Shown piece by piece: positions 57,866 through 64,000 of a stretch of 64,000 nt of DNA (position 1 is its first letter; each line of letters opens with the position of its first letter). The DNA is from Aquarana catesbeiana (taxonomy: Eukaryota > Chordata > Amphibia > Anura > Ranidae), in NCBI RefSeq assembly GCF_042186555.1, contig NC_133334.1:23644252-23708251 (forward strand), read 5' to 3'. The position numbers were made by a program, and so were the translations under genes. The notes under the pieces are model-generated. The model ran no database searches, had not been told where the DNA came from, and saw only the letters and a program-made list of their open reading frames with translations.

Positions 57866-58707
57866 TTCTTGTTGCTGAAATCCAGTGTATGCGGCTGAAC
57901 GAAGTCCTAAATGTCTAAAGGAGTCCTAAAATGTCTACCACATCGAAGAATTGGTAATTTGCTACATATTACATTTATGTTCACTTTAATACAATGTATC
58001 TGAATGAGCTACACTGTAATACTATGATGTATGCACACTGGGGTCGCAAAATAATAATAACAAATGATGACATGCTGAAATTGTGTGGCCACAAAACAAA
58101 ACAAAGATACAATGACTTATGAGGTTCCGGATAGATTACACCTGTAAAGTAAAGATTTTTGATTGTTTTATTACTTTTAAACGATCTTTCCTGCGTCTGC
58201 ACCAAGTATAACTTGGCAGTTAAAACCATTCTGCAAATTCTAGTCCCGTCACTTTTTTTTTTTTTTTACAGTAAGTGGAATGCCCTTTGTCATTGCAGGG
58301 GTTTCCTATCGCTTATCTCAATGTATTTCTAAAATCTTCCCCTGCAAAAAGCTCTCCAGCACGCCGACGTCCCCCATCCAGCTCCAGCGACTCCGCACCT
58401 GCCCTGCGTGAATCGTGAACGCCGTCTGCCAGCAGCTTGTGTGAGCATGTCCTCCCCGGAGAAAGAATCTGGAAAATGTGAGGCTGCCACTGGAAAATGT
58501 GACCGAGCTCAGCCGGCTGAATGGGCCTTTCAGATGCTGCCCCGTGCGGATTTTATGAAGTGACAATTACGCAGTCCTCGGCATTATGTAACCTGCAGTT
58601 TTTTATAGGTGCGTGTCACAGCCACATTGTCACCGAAACAGGAGACTTGGGCCTTATCGAAATGTGCATTGACTTGCCGATTGTTGGCGTGCAAAAAGGA
58701 GTAGATC
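57866..58707. other. Low-copy island, no gene seen
   Basis: It contains CTGGAAAATGTGA twice (58469, 58489) and GAAGTGACAATTACGCAG. No transposon end or exon was recognised. Confidence 0.4.
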
Positions 58708-58715
58708 ATTGGATC

Positions 58716-59067
58716 CAGGGCTTTTTTTCTCAAACAATAGGTGCTGGAACTCAACCACGACCCCCCAAAACCCCTCCCCCCCCCCCCCCCACACACACAC
58801 ACACCCTCCAAATCACATCAAATAGTGGGTATGGTCATATTTCACAAACAGTAGAAGGGTCTTAAAGAGGCATTAAATATCAGGATTGCATTACACACAG
58901 AGTGCAGAGTTCATGGGGGTTACACACAGAGTGCAGAGCTTTCACTTGTAAACACAGAAACCAGACTTCTGTGTTTACAAGTGATTGTGGTGAGCAGGCA
59001 CCAAAGAGTCTGAGCCAGAGGTGGTGGAACTGAGTTCCACCAAGTTCCCCCTGAAAAAAAAGCCCTG
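58716..59067 (+). mobile_element. hAT MITE with internal hairpin, 352 bp
   Basis: CAGGGCTTTTTTTCTC to GAAAAAAAAGCCCTG, with exact flanks ATTGGATC at 58708-58715 and 59068-59075. An 18-bp perfect stem (58942-58959 with 58967-58984, 7-base loop) and a direct repeat TTACACACAGAGTGCAGAG lie inside. Confidence 0.95.
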
Positions 59068-59075
59068 ATTGGATC

Positions 59076-59406
59076 CATTCACAGCCACAGAATCTATTGT
59101 CTCTGCCTCGCAGAGTTGGGGTCCTGGGGTTAGTTCTAGTTAGGGATGCCGCTAAAGCAAGACAGCATTGTGTACAGTTCAGTGATCTGTATATACAAAC
59201 ATGTTGCCTGACCCAAATCCAAGTTCCGTCTCCCTGTTTTGTTTTTTTTTCAACAATGTATCTAATCCTAAAACAGCAGTAAATCCTTACAGGGGTTCTA
59301 ACCCATCCCCACTCCATCCAAAAAAAGTTCAGTAGAGCTATTTTAATGTGTATTAATAAACTGCAGTAAAAACTACATTAAAAAATCTCCATTACCAAGG
59401 TGTGTA
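59076..59406. other. Spacer with nothing recognised
   Basis: The continuation of the island interrupted by the hAT. No gene seen. Confidence 0.4.
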
Positions 59407-59407
59407 T

Positions 59408-59710
59408 AAGCCCTGGTTCACATTGGTATGATTTGACATGCGATTTGACATGTCAAATCGCCGGCAATTGCCAGCAATGGCACCGTCCTAATCGGTGCGG
59501 CGCTGCATTTGCGGCACCGCACCGATTTCAAAAAGTCGTTTCTGTACTACTTTTTTGCGATTTCGGGCTGCGATTTACATTTACAGAAACCTGCACAGAT
59601 GGCTCTGAAATCACAGCCGAAATCGGGACTGACATGTGGGAGTGAAATCGTGTGCGTTCAGCCGAACTCGCACGGCTTCATTGCCGCAGCTCAGTGTGAA
59701 CCCGGGCTTC
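59408..59710 (+). mobile_element. PIF/Harbinger-like MITE
   Basis: AAGCCCTGGTTCACATTGG and CAGTGTGAACCCGGGCTT are inverted termini. The left flank fits TAA; the right is mutated. Internally ATTTGACATGTCAAATCG is palindromic. Confidence 0.68.
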
Positions 59711-59872
59711 AACTGAAAACAAGAATTTATCCAAAAACAACTCAAATGTTGCTCAAAAATAGATCATTTGTTGCACACAAATTGTTCAAAAAAAATTCAA
59801 ATAAAGTCCAAAAGTATAAATAGTCCCAAGTGCAGAAATGTATATATTCCAGTAGTGCAAAATCATGCTTCT

Positions 59873-60331
59873 TTAAAGCGGAGTTCCGCCCCAAAAAAAT
59901 AAAATAAAATAAAAGCCAGCAGCTACACATACTGCAGCTTTTGGCTTTTAATAATCGGACACTTACCTGTCCTGGAGTCCAGCGATGTCGGCACCGCAGC
60001 TGATGTTTCCATCGACTGTCGGGTTCTGCCGCCGCCATTGCGTGTAAGGGTACCCGGCAGTGTAGCCTTACGGCTTCACGCCGGGAACCCTACTGCACAT
60101 GCTCAAGGCCCCACTCCTCTCTCCTACTGGCCCGGCGACAGAGGAGGTGGGAGGGAGCCCAGCGGTGATGTCACGGGCCGTGGTGCAGACTTCCAGAATT
60201 TGTTACAGGATAGCTGTGAGACAGCTATCCTGTCCCCCCTCCCCCCCTCTGGAAGGTGCCAATTGTGGCACCGGAGGGGGAGAGGAGACAAATGAGCGGA
60301 AGGTCCACTTTTGGGTGTTACTCCGCTTTAA
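59873..60331 (+). mobile_element. TTAA-type MITE family M, copy 1
   Basis: TTAAAGCGGAGTTCCGCCC to TTACTCCGCTTTAA, with TTAA at both ends. Includes AGCCAGCAGCTACACATACT as in 21177-21512. It is inserted in the left arm of the foldback. Confidence 0.88.
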
Positions 60332-60388
60332 TGAAAGTGTGCACTAATTGTAAAGACACAATCCTCCACCTCCCCCTAGAGGGTAAAC

Positions 60389-62040
60389 GCTCACCTCCAG
60401 GAATGTACTTTCACCACACAGGTCTATTTAGCCCATTGGCAGGCACCAGGACCCAGAGAACATCTGCAATCATTCAGGGGAACCACAAGGCTCAGCTTCA
60501 CAAGCATTTGATGAAATTGACCACAAAGGGTATATCCATCTCTCAAGCTCAAAAGGAAAAGAAGCAAACCATAGTGCTCACTGACCAAAAAAAAAAACAA
60601 AACACTTAATTAAAACTATAGAAATGCACTCATGTACATATACCTGTAAGATAAAACCAGACCGGTGCTTCTGAATAGCCTTCATACTCCTCCTAGCCTT
60701 CTCTCTAGGAGGAGTATGGACAAATGTCACTGTGCTAAGAGATAAATGCTCACCTCCAGAAATTGACCCTCACCACAGAGGTCAATTTAGCATGTTGGCA
60801 CCAGGACCCAGAGAACTTCTTCTTCAATCTGCTCCAGCTTTTTTATGCGCTCAGTCAGGGGAACCTCAAAAAAACAAAGCTTCACAACCATTTGATAAAA
60901 TTGACCACAAAGGATATCCATCTCTCAAGCTCAAAAGGAAGAGAAGCAAACCATAGTGCTCACTACCAAAAAAACCCGTCATTAAAAATATAAAAACGAA
61001 CTTGCATGTAGGATCTAAGCAGACAGGCTTCTCTGAATAGCCTTGGCCAGTGTGAGATTCAGTGCTGTCTAGGAGGAGTATGAACAAATACCACTTTGCT
61101 AATAGATGAGTGCTCACCTCCAGAAATTGACCCTCACCACAGAGGTCAATTTAGCATGTTAAAGAGGTTGTAACCCTAAAAATAAAGATCCTGCTTTTTA
61201 ACGCATATTAAACCGCAGTGTTTGTGTGGTGTCATTTGTCCCTTTTTTTGTATGATGTAAAAAACCTGATTGATCCTGCCTTTTCCTGGTGATCCATGAT
61301 ACCGTGGTCAGTTTACGTGCCTCTGTCATCCCACCGCCCCTCACCCCCTCACTCCCTGCCTGTCGGCTCCTGTGTGTGAGCTGAAAAAAGAAAAAGCCCC
61401 TCCTGCCGCTATCCCGTGTGGCAGTAAAGTTAGTAATCAAGATTCCTGCCAACTCCTCTGCAATACTAAGTTTTACTTCACAGTGTGTTTGTTCTTTTTA
61501 GAAGCTACATACATTTTTCACATCGCCGATGTGCAGTCACGTGACCGCCCGGATGATGTCAGAGGGAAATCTCAGCCCCTCCCACTGTAGTCCTTAGACC
61601 GGGGGAGGAGAGCAGAGGGCGGTCATGTGACCGCACATCGGCGATGTGAAAAAAAGGTATGTAGCTGCCAGATTTTCTAAAAAAACGCACACTGTGATGT
61701 CTACCTTAGTATTACAGAGGGGCTGGCAGGAATTCCGATCAGGCTTTACAACCACTTTAACAGGCACCAGGACCCAGAGACCATCTTCAATGTTCTCCAG
61801 CTTTTATATGCAATCAGTCAAGGGAACTACAAGACCCAGATTCACAACCTTTTTGCTGAAATTGACCACAAAGGATATCCATCTCTAAAGCTCAAAAAGC
61901 AGAGATGCAAACCATAGTGCTCACTGCCAAAAAACACTTCATTAAAACTATAAAAATGCACTCACGTGTAAGATATAACCAGACAGGCTGCTCTGAATAG
62001 CTTCAGTCATTGTTAATTTCCATGCTGTTTGGGCGGAATA
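60389..62040 (+). repeat. ~360-bp tandem triplication
   Basis: GCTCACCTCCAG recurs at 60389, 60749 and 61112; each unit then has GGCACCAGGACCCAGAGA, AAATTGACCACAAAGG, ATCCATCTCT and AGCAAACCATAGTGCTCACT. The third unit is interrupted by the 602-bp TTAA element at 61159. Confidence 0.92.
61159..61760 (+). mobile_element. TTAA element inside triplication unit 3
   Basis: TTAAAGAGGTTGTAACCC to TTTACAACCACTTTAA, TTAA at both ends. Its core (about 61503-61666) is a second inverted repeat: AGCTACATAC...ACATCGCCGATGTG pairs with CACATCGGCGATGTG...GTATGTAGCT. Removing it restores the unit-2 continuity GCATGTTRRCAGGCACC. Confidence 0.88.
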
Positions 62041-62344
62041 TGAACAAGTATCAAAGAAACAGAAAAGTGACGACAGAAAAAAAAGAGTAGTCCATGGAGT
62101 CTGCCCTTTTTTGTTTTTTTTTGTTAACTGTGTTATCTGTGTTTATCCCAAGTATGTTTTGAAGCTATTTACCAGTGAGTGTCTCACTACCTCTGCTGGA
62201 AGTTTATTCCAAGCATTAACTACCCTTTCTGTAAAATACTACTTTCTAAAATTAGTTTTGATCTTTCCGCCAGTTAATTTAAGGTCTTTGCTGTGTTAAG
62301 ATAGGGATTTCTCCTGTCCTCATGTAGTCTGCTCAAGCCAGGTT

Positions 62345-62395
62345 CCCTATAGCTCCACCCTACGTGTCTCGTCACAAATTACGTCATCAGGGGCA
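62345..62395 (-). other. Hammerhead-like core motif
   Basis: The minus strand reads CCCTGATGACGTAATTTG then TGACGAGACACGTAGGG. CTGATGA, a short stem-loop (CGTAA/TGACG, one mismatch) and a GARAC box occur in the order of a hammerhead ribozyme core. One base of the GAAAC box is changed and stems I and III were not confirmed. Confidence 0.35.
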
Positions 62396-62823
62396 CCCTG
62401 GACTGAAGGAATGCCTGTCTTAGCATAGTGGTATTGGTTTTATATATTCATTTATATACACTTTTATTGAAGAAGCATGATTTGGCACTACTGGGATTTA
62501 TGTTTTTCTTCACTTGGGACTGTTTATACTTTTGCACTTTTTATTTAAATATTTTTTTTCAACAATTTGTGTGCTGTTTTTGGTAACATTTTGAGTTGTT
62601 TTTGGATAAATTATTTTCACTTTTATACATACAAATTTGCACATTTCTGATGGAGATTTTTATTGCAATGCTTTTATATGACATTTTGCATGCAGTTTTC
62701 AGCGCAGCACATTTATACACATTCCTACACCTTTAGGTAATTCAGGGTGCATGCAGCTATAGTCAGGAATACATAGGGGCTGTTGTGCAAATCCTTTTTT
62801 TTTTTTTTTTGCACAGATATATT

Positions 62824-63200
62824 TTAAAGCTGAACTCCATGGACAAAACTTACATTTAAATACATTCCTCAATAAAGGTTATAATTCTAAATTGTGTGCA
62901 ACAAAAGCCTTTGGAAACCCAGATATTAGATTGTTAAAAGTAGCAGTGACATCATCACTGTGCAGAGCTGTGAGAGGGGTCCAGCAGGCTCCACCCACTA
63001 CAGGCTGTCTGCTAGGAACCACAGGAGGGGGCGGAGTCTAGACCAATCCACCTGCACAAGGAAGAGAGAGCAGCAGTGAGCGGTCTTTATTACAGGAAGG
63101 AAAAGTCTCACACTGGATTACTGCACAGATCTGGAAGAAATACACAAGGCACACTGAGATGCATGAAGAATACACATGAGGAATGTGTGTGTTTATATTA
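62824..63200 (+). repeat. Dispersed repeat X, copy 2
   Basis: It starts TTAAAGCTGAACTCCATGG, then AAAGTAGCAGTGACATCATC, GAGGGGTCCAGCAGG, GGTCTTTATTACAGGAAGG, as in copy 1 at 58-370. The left TTAA is intact; the right end is undefined. Confidence 0.75.
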
Positions 63201-63209
63201 TTATAGGTA

Positions 63210-63667
63210 CAGTGGAACCTTGGTTAATGAGTAACGCAGTTAACGAGCGTTTTGAAAGACGAGCAACTTTTTAAAAAATATTCTGACTCGGTTTGCGAGT
63301 GTTGTCTCGCATAACGAGCAGATTTCAAGCTAATGGGGTGTGCAGTACCCAGAGGTGCGGGGGCGCCGGTGACACTCGGAACGGTTTGGATCCGTTCGGA
63401 AATAGTCGGGACCACTCGGAATTACTCTGAAATACTCCATTTCCGAGTGTTTCCGAGTTCAACCGAGCTGTCCCCGAGTATTAGTGAGGCTCTCCGGCGC
63501 CTCCCCCCCACCTCTGGCCACATGCGGTATTGCATGCAATAGAAGTCAATGTGGAAAGAATTATCTTCGTTTCCATTGACTTCTATGGGGAAACTCGCTT
63601 TGACATGCGAGTGCTTTGGATTACAAGCATTCTCCTGGAACGGATTATACTCGTAATCCAAGGTTCC
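63210..63667 (+). mobile_element. Pogo/Tigger-like mariner MITE
   Basis: It starts TA-CAGTGGAACCTTGGTTAA and ends near CTCGTAATCCAAGGTTCC, with TTAACGAGCGTTTTG and ATGCGAGTGCTTTGG inside. CAGTGGAACC termini at TA are typical of pogo-like elements. The right end is followed by three CCAAGGTTG-type echoes (63667-63710), so the true boundary is blurred. Confidence 0.72.
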
Positions 63668-63729
63668 AAGGTTGTATTCCAAGGTTGTTCCAAGGATCCA
63701 AGGTTGTATTGTGTGTTAGTGCTTTTTTT

Positions 63730-64000
63730 TTTTTTTCTCTTGTGCCCGGTGTTCAGCTTTAATTCTGATACTTTCCTGGAACTTAAACAGTGTTATCTGC
63801 ACCTTCTGTGAAGGACATTTGATTTATGTTGAGTTCTCCTTCGGTGACATGGCTGTGGGGTATATTGCATGTAATATAAATAAGCTTTGAAGTTCTAAAT
63901 TTTGACAGCTTCTAGATACAAAGGAAGACATGGCATGTTTATGGAAAATCCTCCCCATAGCACCCAGGCGTGTTTACAAGGAGCCGGGCGAGAGCTGGCA
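63730..64000. other. Terminal low-copy stretch
   Basis: No repeat end or exon was recognised before the window edge. GTATATTGCATGTAATATAA is near-palindromic. Confidence 0.35.

Larger units (their letters stand above)
59717..62640. mobile_element. Composite foldback element, ~2.9 kb
   Basis: The left arm 59717-59872 (ATTTATCCAAAAACAACTCA, AGTATAAATAGTCCCAAGTG, GTGCAAAATCATGCTTC) is the reverse complement of the right arm 62460-62615 (GAAGCATGATTTGGCAC, CTTGGGACTGTTTATAC, TGAGTTGTTTTTGGATAAAT). Enclosed are a TTAA MITE, a 360-bp triplication and another TTAA insertion. No transposase was found. Confidence 0.75.

Overview
This window looks like gene-free, transposon-dense nuclear DNA from an amphibian, most likely a frog. 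No protein-coding host gene, rRNA, tRNA or CRISPR array could be supported. The frog assignment is an inference: the window is dominated by non-autonomous DNA transposons (hAT, TTAA-target piggyBac-like, PIF/Harbinger, Tc1/mariner), with one L1-clade LINE remnant and two solo LTRs, and several repeat families resemble ones I know from frog genomes. Apart from two degraded transposon-protein remnants (an L1 ORF2 C-terminus and a Tc1 transposase C-terminus), every long open frame lies in a tandem array or repeat.

Layout. 1-9.0 kb: dispersed repeats, a complete 1.25-kb hAT element carrying a 31-bp minisatellite, further minisatellites, and a 1-kb TTAA element. 9.0-15.5 kb: a three-layer transposon nest, TTAA MITEs, a compound microsatellite, and a hAT element with a degenerate array. 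15.5-16.0 kb: a 500-N assembly gap. 16.2-24.4 kb: a C-rich hAT, a 2.2-kb TTAA element with a hAT and 22-bp array nested inside, a hAT with a 26-bp array, and a TTAA foldback hit by two hAT insertions. 24.4-34.3 kb: TTAA MITEs, microsatellites, a 24-bp telomere-like array, a 1.3-kb foldback, a solo LTR and a Tc1 foldback. 35-43.6 kb: a 31-bp higher-order array, the L1 remnant, a 32-bp array ending in a hAT terminus, a Tc1/TTAA/hAT nest, and a second solo LTR inside a hAT. 43.6-64 kb: A-rich low-complexity DNA, several TTAA elements with internal arrays, more hATs, and a 2.9-kb composite foldback enclosing a 360-bp triplication.

Between the repeats lie low-copy islands (for example 4.2-5.1, 12.4-13.1, 14.95-15.5, 20.3-20.9, 39.4-40.1, 41.4-42.2 and 50.8-51.5 kb) with no exon signal; some carry dense homeodomain-type, octamer or nuclear-receptor-like motifs and could be conserved non-coding elements.

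The most coherent theme is that transposons here act as seeds for tandem repeats. At least eight structurally different hAT-type elements each carry their own internal array (22-, 25-, 26-, 31-, 32-bp and others), and TTAA elements repeatedly carry (AT)n or minisatellite expansions. Many insertions keep exact target-site duplications (8 bp hAT, TTAA, TTA, 5 bp LTR), so insertion order can be read directly. A second theme is foldback elements, some with a recurring core that resembles a hammerhead ribozyme.
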